From: Oscillospiraceae bacterium
GTDB lineage: Bacteria > Bacillota > Clostridia > Oscillospirales > Ruminococcaceae
Assembly (NCBI GenBank): GCA_902779915.1
Contig: CACZDM010000001.1
Coordinates: forward strand, 124,001-188,000
DNA length: 64,000 nt
Direction of reading: 5' to 3'
The translations under genes were made by a program, and so were the position numbers. Below the pieces are notes generated by a model that was not told the DNA's origin, made no database searches, and was given only the letters and a program-made list of their open reading frames with translations. Positions 26,264 through 34,575 of the stretch are shown here, one piece after another (position 1 is the first letter of the stretch; each line of letters starts with the position of its first letter).

Positions 26264-27109
26264 TTATATCTCCACCTCGCCCTTGAAAGCAACATGCGCG
26301 TCGCCCTCCATATACACAGCGTCTTTTGTGTAGCATATTTCCAACTGACCGCCGAGAAGCCTGACTCGGACGCGTTCATTCAATTCGCAAAAACCATTTT
26401 CAACAGCCGCAACAACAGCTGCGCAAGCCCCGGTTCCGCAAGCCATAGTCTCTCCACTGCCTCGCTCCCAAACTCGCATTTTTATCTCATTTGGATTTAA
26501 TATTTGGACGAATTCCGTGTTGATTTTTTCCGGAAACAGTCGATTATTTTCAAATTTAGGGCCAAGCCCCACCATGTCAATTTCATCAACACTGTCGCAA
26601 AAAACCACACAATGAGGATTTCCCATAGAAACACTGGTTATGTTATATTCAGCATCATCAATTTTGATTGGATATGAGACTAATTTATTCAAATTTCCGG
26701 CGACATTCACGGGAATTTTATCTGGCCTAAGTTCAGGTTTCCCCATGTCAACTTTAACCGCAACAACGCGCCCGGAGACTTTTTTCAACTCCAAAATTTT
26801 TATTCCACTCATTGTCTCTATGGTTATGGTGTCCCTGTCAACAATTTTATTGTCGGATAAATACTTTCCAACACATCTTATCGCATTTCCGCACATCTTT
26901 CCTTCGCTGCCATCGCTGTTAAACATTCTCATCTTGGCGTCAGCAACGGTCGACGGGCATATCATCACTATTCCATCTCCGCCAATGCTAAAATGCCTGT
27001 TCGAAAGCTTTTTTGCAGCTTCAGCAGGATTTTCAAGCCTCTCCTTAAGGCAGTCAAAATAGATATAGTCATTTCCGCAGCCATGCATTTTGGTAAATTT
27101 AAAATTCAT
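26264..27109 (-). CDS. dapF: Diaminopimelate epimerase
   Basis: A 281-residue epimerase making meso-diaminopimelate from the LL form. The two catalytic cysteines lie in SDGSEGKMCGNAIRC and in MACGTGACAAVVAA. FTKMHGCGNDYIYFD begins the protein. ATG 27109 follows GGAGGGAAAG; an upstream in-frame extension to 27175 has no ribosome site. First gene of the dapF-dapL-malQ-glgP operon. Confidence 0.95.
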   Translation of the reverse strand: MNFKFTKMHGCGNDYIYFDCLKERLENPAEAAKKLSNRHFSIGGDGIVMICPSTVADAKMRMFNSDGSEGKMCGNAIRCVGKYLSDNKIVDRDTITIETMSGIKILELKKVSGRVVAVKVDMGKPELRPDKIPVNVAGNLNKLVSYPIKIDDAEYNITSVSMGNPHCVVFCDSVDEIDMVGLGPKFENNRLFPEKINTEFVQILNPNEIKMRVWERGSGETMACGTGACAAVVAAVENGFCELNERVRVRLLGGQLEICYTKDAVYMEGDAHVAFKGEVEI

Positions 27110-27158
27110 CTTTCCCTCCAAAAATGTCGAGAATTCACGAGAACACATCTCAGCTTGT

Positions 27159-27187
27159 ATGATATCACAAATCAATCACAATGTCAA
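27159..27187 (-). promoter_or_regulatory. Sigma-A promoter of dapF operon
   Basis: On the minus strand TTGACA (27187-27182), 17 bases ending in TGTGA, TATCAT (27164-27159), 50 bases before dapF. Confidence 0.85.
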
Positions 27188-27321
27188 ATATTTTTTTCAC
27201 TTGACATTTCAACATAAATTTTTGATTTGGGTTATATTTATCCCATTAATCCTTCTTTCGTCAAACCTTATTTTTTTAATTAAAAACCAAGCGAAAAAAG
27301 CGTGACAGCCCTCAAGGACGC

Positions 27322-27527
27322 CCACCTACCGCTTGTTAAGGAGGTTTTAAAAGAAACAGAGAAGCTCAAAAAGATTGAATATTACAGTCCGTTGTGAGCT
27401 GGCGGCAGATTAATTGGCCTTTGCGTTGTTTTTTTAAGCCCGATCAAGGATATGAGTTGTTGTTGAAAATTTTATACAAAGCGCTGAATATTTTAAGAAC
27501 AAGACTTTTAAGGGGACAAATATAACC
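27322..27527 (+). repeat. Near full-length copy of dispersed degenerate repeat
   Basis: Runs from CTTGTTAAGGAGGTTTTAAA through AGCTGGCGGC, TTTTTTTAAGC, ATCAAGGATAT and AATATTTTAAG to GGGGACAAATATAACC. The same series of blocks is found at 52.65-52.85 kb and, inverted, at 53.9-54.1 kb. It ends 16 bases before the next promoter. Confidence 0.7.
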
Positions 27528-27543
27528 TTAACCAAAAAACATG

Positions 27544-27573
27544 TTGACATATTTTGACAGAATGTGATATAAT
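27544..27573 (+). promoter_or_regulatory. Sigma-A promoter of beta-helix repeat protein gene
   Basis: TTGACA (27544-27549), 18 bases ending in TGTGA, TATAAT (27568-27573), 83 bases before the start. Confidence 0.85.
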
Positions 27574-27656
27574 TAAATTGTAGGTGTTTTTACCTTTAAT
27601 TCTAGTTTTCTGGTTTAAAAATTTATTTTTAATTTATTGAAGGAGGATGAGTTTAT

Positions 27657-29582
27657 ATGTCACATTTATCAAAAATCAGTTCAAAGAAAATGGTCAAAAG
27701 GTTGATTTCAAGTTTGATTTGTGTAATGATGATTTCGGCAACTTTGCCCATACATATCTTAAATGGCGCCGTTTGCTTTGCTAAAGGGGAAAACATAGAT
27801 ATTGTTTTGAATTCGCTTTCTTTGGCGGGCGATTGGGCAAGCAGCGAGCTTTTATCCGAAGAGATTGCGACTGCTGACAACATAAATATTATATTGCCCG
27901 ATGATTTTACCTTATATGGCAATGAATATTCTAAAAACGGATGCAAAAAAACATGTTTTTTCGATTTTACTGATTCAAGATTTGCCGGCAAAACCATAAA
28001 CATAAACGGCTTTGGGAAAAAATTAACGCTCCAAAATAAAAATTTATTTTTTATGGATATTAGGGACTGCGTCGTCAATTTAAACGGTGTTTTGCTTGAT
28101 GGAGCAAATTTAGAAAGGACTGACAGCTATATAAAAATAGAAGAACCCTCCCCGGGCCAAAAATCCGTCCTAAACATGAATCAAGGAAGCAGCATTAAAG
28201 GATGTTTTGCAAACGCCGGAGGAGCGATATGCGCAGGCAAAAATTCGGTTTTAAATATGAACACCCAAAGCAGCATTGTCGGATGTTTTGCAAATGCTGG
28301 AGGAGCGATATTTGCTGATGAAAACGCGACAATAAACATGAAAAAAAACAGCTGCATTTCGGAATGTTTTGCAACAAATGGAGCCGGCGGGGCGATATAT
28401 GCACGATATGCGACAATAAACATGAATGATCTTAGCGCCATTGTAGGCTGTGAATCTGCTAAATGCGCAGGAGCGATATATGCATTCCATTCCAAGGTTA
28501 ATATGAATGACCGCAGTATAATTTTTGGATGCAAAAATAAAGCCGGCAGCGGGGGCGCGATGTTTTTTAATGTCGGAGCAGTCACAATGGAAGGTAGCAG
28601 CTGTATTGGTGATTGCAAAGCCGATTGTGGCAATGGCGGAGCGATATATGCATCCTATTCGACGATTGCCATGAGCGCAAATAGTGAGATTATTGAATGC
28701 TCTGCTAAAAATGGTTATGGTGGGGCGATATGTTTACACCACGCAACAGCCAATCTAAACGAAACCAGCAGGATTAATGACTGCTCGGCCCAAGACGGCG
28801 GAGCAATATATGCGTATGATGGAACAGTGAACATGAATGCAAGCAGCAGTGTTGCGGGATGCTTGCGTGCATTGGGTGGGCGTATCAATGTTTTTAATAA
28901 CTTTAACACATCCGCAAACTTTTTATCTTCAAGATCAAATATAAATCAAACAACTGGTTTTTTTCAGCCCGGCTTTAAGCATCACAAGATTAAGATCGGC
29001 ATGCCGCGTGTCGCTGAAAATCTAGACAACTATGAAATTGATGACTCTGACGGCAATAATTCGAGCGATATCAAAAATATTTCGCAAATCAAGCCGGAAA
29101 AGGTTTTTAATAAATTTAACACATCCGCAAACTTTTTATCTTCAGGATCAAATATAAATCAAAACCCAGCATTTTTTAAACCTGGCTTCAAGTATCACAA
29201 GATTAAAATCGGCATGCCACGTGTCGCCGAAAATCTAGATAACTATGAAATTGACGACTCTGACGGCAATAATTCGAGCAATGTCAAAAATACTCGACAA
29301 ATCAAGCCGGAAAAGGTTTTTAATAAATTTAACACATCCGCAAACTTTTTATCTTCAGGATCAAATATAAATCAAAACCTAGCATTTTTTAAACCTGGCT
29401 TTAAGCATCACAAGATTAAAATCGGCATGCCACGTGTCGCCGAAAATTTAGACAACTATGAAATTGATGACTCTGACGGCAATAATTCGAGCAACGTCAA
29501 AAATATTTCGCAAATCAAGCCGGAAAAGGTTGTGAATGTTCCTGATTTAAGATTTGATCCATTTACAGTTTTTTTACCGTAG
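27657..29582 (+). CDS. Exported beta-helix repeat protein with 71-residue C-terminal repeats
   Basis: A 641-residue protein. A basic N-terminus and hydrophobic segment (about residues 15-42, ending near VCFA) form a signal peptide. Residues about 187-385 hold eight coils of about 25 residues, each with GGAIYA-like motifs (GGAICAG, GGAIFAD, GGAIYARY, GGAIYAYD) and N-M-N/N-M-K runs, the pattern of the polymorphic-outer-membrane-protein-type right-handed beta-helix. Residues 412-624 are three near-identical 71-residue repeats with SANFLSS, KIGMPRVAENLDNYEIDDSD and SQIKPEKV. No membrane anchor or sorting motif is seen before the TAG stop, but an open in-frame stretch of 48 codons follows. Probably a secreted adhesin-like protein; function unknown. 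Confidence 0.75.
   Translation: MSHLSKISSKKMVKRLISSLICVMMISATLPIHILNGAVCFAKGENIDIVLNSLSLAGDWASSELLSEEIATADNINIILPDDFTLYGNEYSKNGCKKTCFFDFTDSRFAGKTININGFGKKLTLQNKNLFFMDIRDCVVNLNGVLLDGANLERTDSYIKIEEPSPGQKSVLNMNQGSSIKGCFANAGGAICAGKNSVLNMNTQSSIVGCFANAGGAIFADENATINMKKNSCISECFATNGAGGAIYARYATINMNDLSAIVGCESAKCAGAIYAFHSKVNMNDRSIIFGCKNKAGSGGAMFFNVGAVTMEGSSCIGDCKADCGNGGAIYASYSTIAMSANSEIIECSAKNGYGGAICLHHATANLNETSRINDCSAQDGGAIYAYDGTVNMNASSSVAGCLRALGGRINVFNNFNTSANFLSSRSNINQTTGFFQPGFKHHKIKIGMPRVAENLDNYEIDDSDGNNSSDIKNISQIKPEKVFNKFNTSANFLSSGSNINQNPAFFKPGFKYHKIKIGMPRVAENLDNYEIDDSDGNNSSNVKNTRQIKPEKVFNKFNTSANFLSSGSNINQNLAFFKPGFKHHKIKIGMPRVAENLDNYEIDDSDGNNSSNVKNISQIKPEKVVNVPDLRFDPFTVFLP
28891..29529 (+). repeat. 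Three tandem 213-bp coding repeats
   Basis: Units begin at 28891, 29104 and 29317, exactly 213 bp apart, and are nearly identical, the last two most of all. They encode the 71-residue repeats of the exported protein. The low divergence indicates recent duplication or homogenisation. Confidence 0.9.
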
Positions 29583-29729
29583 CCTCAAAGCGGTCAAGCC
29601 AACAATGCGTATAGTGTATATTTTCTCGATTATCCAGAAATGAACGTTCGCGCCGAGACCAAACCTAATGACGAAAAGGCCCAGAACTGTTTTTTGATTT
29701 GTTTTTCAGGATCTGGTCAAGGATATTAA
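29583..29729 (+). pseudogene. 48-codon in-frame extension beyond a TAG stop
   Basis: After the TAG at 29580-29582 the same frame continues PQSGQANNAYSVYFLDYPEM and onward for 48 codons to a TAA. It has plausible protein composition. It may be a tail lost by a nonsense mutation, a readthrough product or chance. Its last part overlaps a dispersed repeat copy. Confidence 0.35.
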
Positions 29730-29798
29730 AATATGCGAAGAATTTCTGGCAAAGAGCTGATTTTTAAAAAATGAATCTTAATGAGACCAATATAACCC
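29681..29798 (+). repeat. 3' portion of dispersed degenerate repeat
   Basis: T-rich core, GGTCAAGGATATTAAAAT, GCAAAGAGCTGA and the end GACCAATATAACCC line up with the 27.3 kb copy. It ends about 50 bases before the next promoter. Confidence 0.5.
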
Positions 29799-29849
29799 TA
29801 AACCTCAAAGGCAAAATGTGCATATTAACAATTCAATCAGGGCGATTGG

Positions 29850-29878
29850 TTGACAGCTTGAAATTTTTGATATATAAT
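29850..29878 (+). promoter_or_regulatory. Sigma-A promoter of DUF1653 gene and glyS
   Basis: TTGACA (29850-29855), 17 bases, TATAAT (29873-29878). Confidence 0.85.
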
Positions 29879-29916
29879 GAAAACAAGCTGATTTGGGAGG
29901 AAAGGTGGTTGTTTTT

Positions 29917-30156
29917 GTGAGAGATGTGATTTTAAAAAAGGTATACCGGCATTTTAAAGGCGATTTATATTTTGTTGAGGATATAATATATCACAGCGAA
30001 ACGTGTGAAAAAATGGTCGCGTATAGGGCGCTTTACGGCAACAACGTTTTGTGGTGTCGTCCATATGACATGTTTGTTGAGGAAGTTAACAAAAATGGCC
30101 AAAAATATAGGTTTGAACTTCAAGAAGCTCAAGACCAAAACAACACCACTACATAA
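29917..30156 (+). CDS. DUF1653 family protein
   Basis: A 79-residue protein recognised by VYRHFKGDLYFVEDI, HSETCEKMVAYRALYG and LWCRPYDMFVEEV, the three blocks that define DUF1653. The biochemical role of the family is not known. GTG 29917 gives the usual family N-terminus and has AAGGTGG eight bases upstream; GTG 29905 and TTG 29893 in the same frame are alternatives. It is followed by glyS after 61 bases, possibly on the same transcript. Confidence 0.8.
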   Translation: MRDVILKKVYRHFKGDLYFVEDIIYHSETCEKMVAYRALYGNNVLWCRPYDMFVEEVNKNGQKYRFELQEAQDQNNTTT

Positions 30157-30217
30157 AATGCCCAAAAATTGCATAAAACCTTTGTGAAAAATATCATCTG
30201 GAAGGTGTGTCTTTTTA

Positions 30218-31606
30218 ATGAAAAATAGCGAGAAAACCATGGAAAAAATCGTGGCTCTTTGTAAAAACAGGGGATTTATATATCCCGGAAGCGAAATTTA
30301 CGGAGGCCTTGCAAACACTTGGGACTATGGCCCGTTGGGGGTTGAGCTTAAAAACAATTTGAAAAGAGCTTGGTGGAAAAAATTCATTTGGGAATCAAAG
30401 TATAATGTCGGAATAGATTCGGCTATTTTGATGAATCCTCAGGTTTGGGTTGCATCTGGGCATGTTGGCGGCTTTTCAGACCCTTTGATGGATTGCAAAG
30501 ATTGCAAAACCAGACACCGCGCAGATCATATTATTGAGAAACAAACTGGCGTTAATCCAACAGGCTGGGACAATGATTCAATGCTCAAATTCATGGAGGA
30601 AAAGGGGGTTAAATGCCCAAACTGCGGGGGAAACAGCTTCACAAACATCCGCTCTTTCAACCTAATGTTTAAAACATTTCAAGGCGTGACGGAGGATTCT
30701 CAGAGCGAGCTGAATCTTCGCCCAGAAACAGCTCAGGGCATTTTTGTTAATTTTGCAAACGTTCAAAGGACAACACGAAAGAAAATTCCGTTTGGCATTG
30801 GCCAGATCGGAAAATCCTTCAGGAATGAGATAACTCCAGGAAATTTCACCTTCAGAATGAGAGAATTTGAGCAGATGGAGCTTGAGTTTTTTTGCAAACC
30901 CGGCTCCGACCTTGAGTGGTTTGAATATTGGAAAGGTTTTTGCAAGGATTTTTTACTGTCACTTGGAATTAAAGAAACCTCAATCAAACTTCGAGATCAC
31001 TCCAAGGAGGAACTGTCCCACTATTCCAACGCGACAACAGACATTGAATTTGAGTTTCCTTTTGGCTGGGGAGAGCTTTGGGGAATTGCCGACCGAACAG
31101 ACTTTGACCTTAAAAACCACCAAACCCACAGCACAAAGTCGCTTGAATATTTTGACCCGCAAACCAATGAAAAATACCTCCCGTTTTGCATTGAGCCGTC
31201 TTTGGGCGCAGATCGCGCAGCGCTTGCGTTTCTCTGTGATGCATATGACGAAGAAGTTATTGACCAGGAAACAGGAGAAAGTCGCCTTGTTTTAAGGCTC
31301 AGCCCGGCGCTTGCTCCGATTAAGGCTTGTGTTTTGCCTCTTTCTAAAAAATTAAGCGAAGGCGCGCAAGGGCTCTTTGATATGCTTTCGAAACATTTTA
31401 TGGTTGATTATGACGAAACAGGCTCAATTGGAAAGAGATATCGCCGTCAGGATGAAATTGGAACGCCATTTTGCATAACATATGATTTTCAGTCCCAAGA
31501 GGACGGCTGCGTGACAATTCGCGATAGAGACACGATGAAACAAGAGCCAAGTCGAATATCTTTTGATCGGTTGAAAAAATATATTGAGGACAGGCTTGAG
31601 TTTTAA
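30218..31606 (+). CDS. glyS: Glycyl-tRNA synthetase (alpha2 type)
   Basis: A 462-residue class II synthetase of the single-polypeptide dimeric type, charging tRNA-Gly. Motifs: [20 protein letters not shown] at the N-terminus, [14 protein letters not shown], the motif 2 region [20 protein letters not shown], motif 3 region [14 protein letters not shown] and the anticodon-binding domain from [12 protein letters not shown]. Cysteines in CKDC and CPNCGG suggest a zinc site in the insertion. AAGGTGTG precedes the ATG. Confidence 0.96.
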   Translation: MKNSEKTMEKIVALCKNRGFIYPGSEIYGGLANTWDYGPLGVELKNNLKRAWWKKFIWESKYNVGIDSAILMNPQVWVASGHVGGFSDPLMDCKDCKTRHRADHIIEKQTGVNPTGWDNDSMLKFMEEKGVKCPNCGGNSFTNIRSFNLMFKTFQGVTEDSQSELNLRPETAQGIFVNFANVQRTTRKKIPFGIGQIGKSFRNEITPGNFTFRMREFEQMELEFFCKPGSDLEWFEYWKGFCKDFLLSLGIKETSIKLRDHSKEELSHYSNATTDIEFEFPFGWGELWGIADRTDFDLKNHQTHSTKSLEYFDPQTNEKYLPFCIEPSLGADRAALAFLCDAYDEEVIDQETGESRLVLRLSPALAPIKACVLPLSKKLSEGAQGLFDMLSKHFMVDYDETGSIGKRYRRQDEIGTPFCITYDFQSQEDGCVTIRDRDTMKQEPSRISFDRLKKYIEDRLEF

Positions 31607-31691
31607 GGCTTTGAAATAAAATGATTTTTGTTGAAAATAACCAAATTTTTATGAAATATTTGTGCAATCATACAGAAATATAAAAACTATA

Positions 31692-31720
31692 TTGACAAAA
31701 ACTGCTAAAAGTGTTAAAAT
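31692..31720 (+). promoter_or_regulatory. Sigma-A promoter of NHLP-type peptide gene
   Basis: TTGACA (31692-31697), 17 bases, TAAAAT (31715-31720), 66 bases before the start. Confidence 0.8.
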
Positions 31721-31786
31721 CATGACAGTGGATTAAGTTCCACAAGTATTTAAATTTTTTAACACTTGGAAGGAGTGTGTGTTTCT

Positions 31787-32188
31787 ATGTTAGATCTACA
31801 AAAATATGCAAAAAGGGCTGAAATTGATCCGGAATTTAGAGCAAAACTTTTAAAAAATGCAAACCAAGCAATCAAAGACGAATTTGGCGAGGATTTGCCA
31901 CATGCGTTGAAGTGTAAAGAAAAGCTTTCATTTGAAGTTGAATCAATGGATGGCTTGAATGATGGCGATTTGGAAGGCGTTGCAGGGGGAACTACTGTGA
32001 ATTTGATTCCTCTGGGCGCTTGGATGGAAAATGCTGAAGCTGCAGGATATACCCTGTCAACAATATTAATAAAAGATGATGGGGGATTTTTTAAGTATTA
32101 TGATCATGATGATTATGGAAATAGGCGCACCAAAAAAATAGTTAATCTTGTCAAGTTAAACGGAGTATGGTATGCACAGGTTGAATAA
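31787..32188 (+). CDS. GG-leader peptide with nitrile-hydratase-like leader (NHLP)
   Basis: A 133-residue precursor. The leader DLQKYAKRAEIDPEFRAKLL and the following NANQAIKDEFGEDLP resemble the N-terminal part of nitrile hydratase alpha subunits, as in NHLP-type RiPP precursors. It ends in GLNDGDLEGVAGG. The core of about 65 residues has no cysteine, is rich in Asp/Tyr/Lys and reads TTVNLIPLGAWMENAE... to VNLVKLNGVWYAQVE. ATG 31787 has AAGGAG 11 bases upstream. In known systems NHLP precursors are exported by C39-peptidase ABC transporters and often modified; neither gene is here. Single-gene transcript behind its own promoter. Confidence 0.8.
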   Translation: MLDLQKYAKRAEIDPEFRAKLLKNANQAIKDEFGEDLPHALKCKEKLSFEVESMDGLNDGDLEGVAGGTTVNLIPLGAWMENAEAAGYTLSTILIKDDGGFFKYYDHDDYGNRRTKKIVNLVKLNGVWYAQVE

Positions 32189-32337
32189 TTATACATATAA
32201 ATCTTTTTAATGTTGGCGGCCTTTGAATCGATGGATTTGGAGGCTGCTTTGTTGATTTGTGCAGTATATACAAGATTGCTAATTGGTATTTGTACACATA
32301 TACAAAAACACAGGAAATCTGGAGAGGATATGGCTTC

Positions 32338-32480
32338 ACGGTTAGTTGTGAGCTGGCGGCGCTTTGCTCGAATTTTGCGTTGCTTTTTAGAATTCGATTG
32401 AAAATGTTCATATCCTTTGGGATTTTTAAGCAAACAGCCAGATTTTTTTAGAGAGGTCGGAATGAACCGAATATAATCCC
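32338..32480 (+). repeat. Copy of dispersed degenerate repeat
   Basis: GTTGTGAGCTGGCGGCGCTT, TTTTGCGTTGCTTTTTAGA and the end GAATATAATCCC match the 27.3 and 52.7 kb copies. It ends 34 bases before the ferredoxin promoter. The interval 32189-32337 shows no credible gene. Confidence 0.55.
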
Positions 32481-32514
32481 AAAATAAATAAAATTTTAAA
32501 TTTAAAAAAATGGC

Positions 32515-32543
32515 TTGATTATTTAAACAAAATATGATATAAT
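32515..32543 (+). promoter_or_regulatory. Sigma-A promoter of ferredoxin gene
   Basis: TTGATT (32515-32520), 17 bases ending in TGA, TATAAT (32538-32543). Confidence 0.85.
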
Positions 32544-32614
32544 TGAGCCAGCGCATTGATCAACAGAAAAACTTAAAGTCGCGTTTTTTAATAATATAAG
32601 GGGGATTTTTTCTA

Positions 32615-32785
32615 ATGCCATATAAAATAAACGACAATTGTATAAACTGCGGAGCTTGTTCTGCGGAATGCCCAGTTTCTTGTATCTCGCCCGGAGATTC
32701 AAAATATGTTATAGATCCTGAAGTCTGCATCAGCTGCGGAACGTGTAATGGGGTCTGCCCTGTTGACGCCCCTCAGCCTGAGTGA
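32615..32785 (+). CDS. 2[4Fe-4S] ferredoxin
   Basis: A 56-residue clostridial-type ferredoxin. Two cluster motifs are complete: CINCGACSAECPVSC (CxxCxxCxxxCP with the partner cysteine) and CISCGTCNGVCPVDAP. It carries low-potential electrons in the cytoplasm for enzymes such as pyruvate:ferredoxin oxidoreductase or hydrogenase, none of which is in this window. AAGGGGG precedes the ATG at 32615. It has its own promoter and terminator and is a single-gene unit. Confidence 0.95.
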   Translation: MPYKINDNCINCGACSAECPVSCISPGDSKYVIDPEVCISCGTCNGVCPVDAPQPE

Positions 32786-32797
32786 TTTTAAAGTTTC

Positions 32798-32837
32798 AAA
32801 CTGTCGGCCCAATTTAATTTTGGGTCGATAGTTTTTT
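32798..32837 (+). terminator. Intrinsic terminator of ferredoxin gene
   Basis: AAACTGTCGGCCCAA (32798-32812) pairs with TTGGGTCGATAGTTT (32820-32834) with two G-U pairs, followed by a T run. Confidence 0.85.
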
Positions 32838-32907
32838 ATTGTGTGCGAAAATATTTAAATTTAAACACAAAAGTCGCATATGCACCAAAAAGCACATGCG
32901 ACTAGAC

Positions 32908-34020
32908 TCAATGACAAATTGCAATCTCAGTCTCTTTATCAAAAATATGGGCCTTATGCATGTCGATTGAAAGCTTAACCCTGTCCCCTTTTCGAGTGGT
33001 AACGCGGCTTGAAACTCGCGCAACAACCCTGTGACCCTGAAACTCAAAATGCAAATACATTTCTGAGCCCATAAGCTCAATCAGGTCAATATCAGCATCA
33101 AAAGCGCTTTCAGGGGAAACTTTTATGAAAACGTCTTCATTGTGTATGTCCTCGGGGCGTATGCCAACAATAACCGTTTTGTTAACATAACTCTCCAAAT
33201 CAGATCCATCAACCTTGCCGCGAGAAATAGGAATTAACATATCACCAATCTTTAAAGAGAAACATTCACCCTCTTTGAGCAAGATCGCATCCAAAAAGTT
33301 CATCTGCGGAGACCCAATAAACCCAGCAACAAAGAGGCTGTTTGGCTTATCATATAAATCTTGGGGCGCGTCAACCTGCTGAATATATCCGTCTTTCATG
33401 ACAACAATCCGATCGCCCATCGTCATAGCTTCGGTTTGGTCATGCGTGACATAAACAAAAGTTGTTCCCAAGACATCATGCAACCGCGTTATCTCCGAGC
33501 GCATATGATTTCGCAATTTCGCATCAAGGTTTGAGAGCGGCTCATCCAGCAAAAACACCGACGCATCTCGAACCATCGCCCTGCCCAACGCAACACGCTG
33601 ACGCTGCCCTCCTGAAAGATCTTTAGGCTTTCGATCCAAATATTGTTCTATATCTAGAATTTTTGCAGCTTCAGATATTTTTTTGTCTATAATGTTTTTT
33701 GGAACCTTCCTCAACTTTAGGCCAAAAGCCATGTTTTTCCGAACCGACATATGAGGGTATAACGCATAATTTTGAAAAACCATCGCAATATCTCGATCCT
33801 TTGGCAAAACATTATTTACCAAACGATCCCCTATATATAGTTTACCTTCCGAAATATCTTCAAGCCCCGCAATCATGCGCAAAGTTGTTGATTTCCCGCA
33901 GCCAGACGGCCCAACGAAAACAACAAATTCTCGGTCCTGAATTTGCAAATTAAAATCATGAACCACAAAATTTTTTCCGTCATATGATTTTTGAACGCCT
34001 TCAAATGTTATGCTAGCCAT
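32908..34020 (-). CDS. Carbohydrate ABC transporter ATP-binding protein (MsmK/UgpC-like)
   Basis: A 370-residue ATPase. Walker A GPSGCGKST, Q-loop VFQNYALYPHMSV, signature LSGGQRQRVALGRAM, Walker B VFLLDEPLSNLD, switch YVTHDQTEAMTMGD, then a C-terminal TOBE domain (from about 240) as in MalK-type ATPases. ATG 34020 follows AAGGAT; a frame extension to 34080 lacks a ribosome site. It is divergent from the permease and binding-protein genes that follow. In many Firmicutes one such ATPase serves several sugar importers. Confidence 0.92.
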   Translation of the reverse strand: MASITFEGVQKSYDGKNFVVHDFNLQIQDREFVVFVGPSGCGKSTTLRMIAGLEDISEGKLYIGDRLVNNVLPKDRDIAMVFQNYALYPHMSVRKNMAFGLKLRKVPKNIIDKKISEAAKILDIEQYLDRKPKDLSGGQRQRVALGRAMVRDASVFLLDEPLSNLDAKLRNHMRSEITRLHDVLGTTFVYVTHDQTEAMTMGDRIVVMKDGYIQQVDAPQDLYDKPNSLFVAGFIGSPQMNFLDAILLKEGECFSLKIGDMLIPISRGKVDGSDLESYVNKTVIVGIRPEDIHNEDVFIKVSPESAFDADIDLIELMGSEMYLHFEFQGHRVVARVSSRVTTRKGDRVKLSIDMHKAHIFDKETEIAICH

Positions 34021-34410
34021 GTTAAAATATCCTTCCCCAGAGAAAAATCTCCACACTTCAAAATAAATAAAATACATCAATACGCCCTAATTAACGCAAT
34101 CCGCTGACTAATCATATCATATTATATCATGAAAAGCAAGTAAAAATTGAAAATTTAATGTTCGTTAAATTCAACAAAATTTTAGCCTGAAATTGGCCCA
34201 AAAATCATGATATTGCACAATTATTTTTGTTTGCGTCAATTTTGAAACAAATAATGAATTTTATTAACATATCTATAAATATATCGAGGAAATTATTAAC
34301 ACACAAAAAAAAGCAAAGTGTTCACATATTAAAATTTGTGCATTTTACATATTTTTTAGCCTATTAAACTACCTATTTGAACAAATTTTGCACAATTTTT
34401 AATATTTTTG
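34021..34410. other. Intergenic region between divergent sugar-transport units
   Basis: AT-rich, with TATAAT-like words in both directions. No regulator gene, clear operator repeat or hairpin could be supported by eye. Confidence 0.4.
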
Positions 34411-34439
34411 TTGACATCAATCATCTATGCATATATAAT
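34411..34439 (+). promoter_or_regulatory. Sigma-A promoter of sugar permease operon
   Basis: TTGACA (34411-34416), 17 bases, TATAAT (34434-34439). The 5' untranslated region is about 130 bases. Confidence 0.85.
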
Positions 34440-34575
34440 AGGTGTTGTTATCGTTTTGATGTTGTTTTTGAAAAGCTTGAATGGATAGAATTTCACAGTA
34501 GGACGCAATTTTTCTTTATCTGATTTGGCTCTCAAAGCAACAATCATATATATATAAAAGGTAGGTTTAGATTTT

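Noticed and set aside
28891-29529. CRISPR-like regular repeats
   Set aside because: Units are 213 bp, directly adjacent without spacers and in frame, so they are coding repeats of the exported protein.
32189-32337. Possible remnant of another leader peptide (ESMDLEA-like codons)
   Set aside because: The similarity to the preceding NHLP gene is a few residues only and no double-glycine motif follows.
32113-32556. 147-codon minus-strand frame after the NHLP peptide
   Set aside because: It is low-complexity, lacks a start site and spans a dispersed repeat and the ferredoxin promoter.
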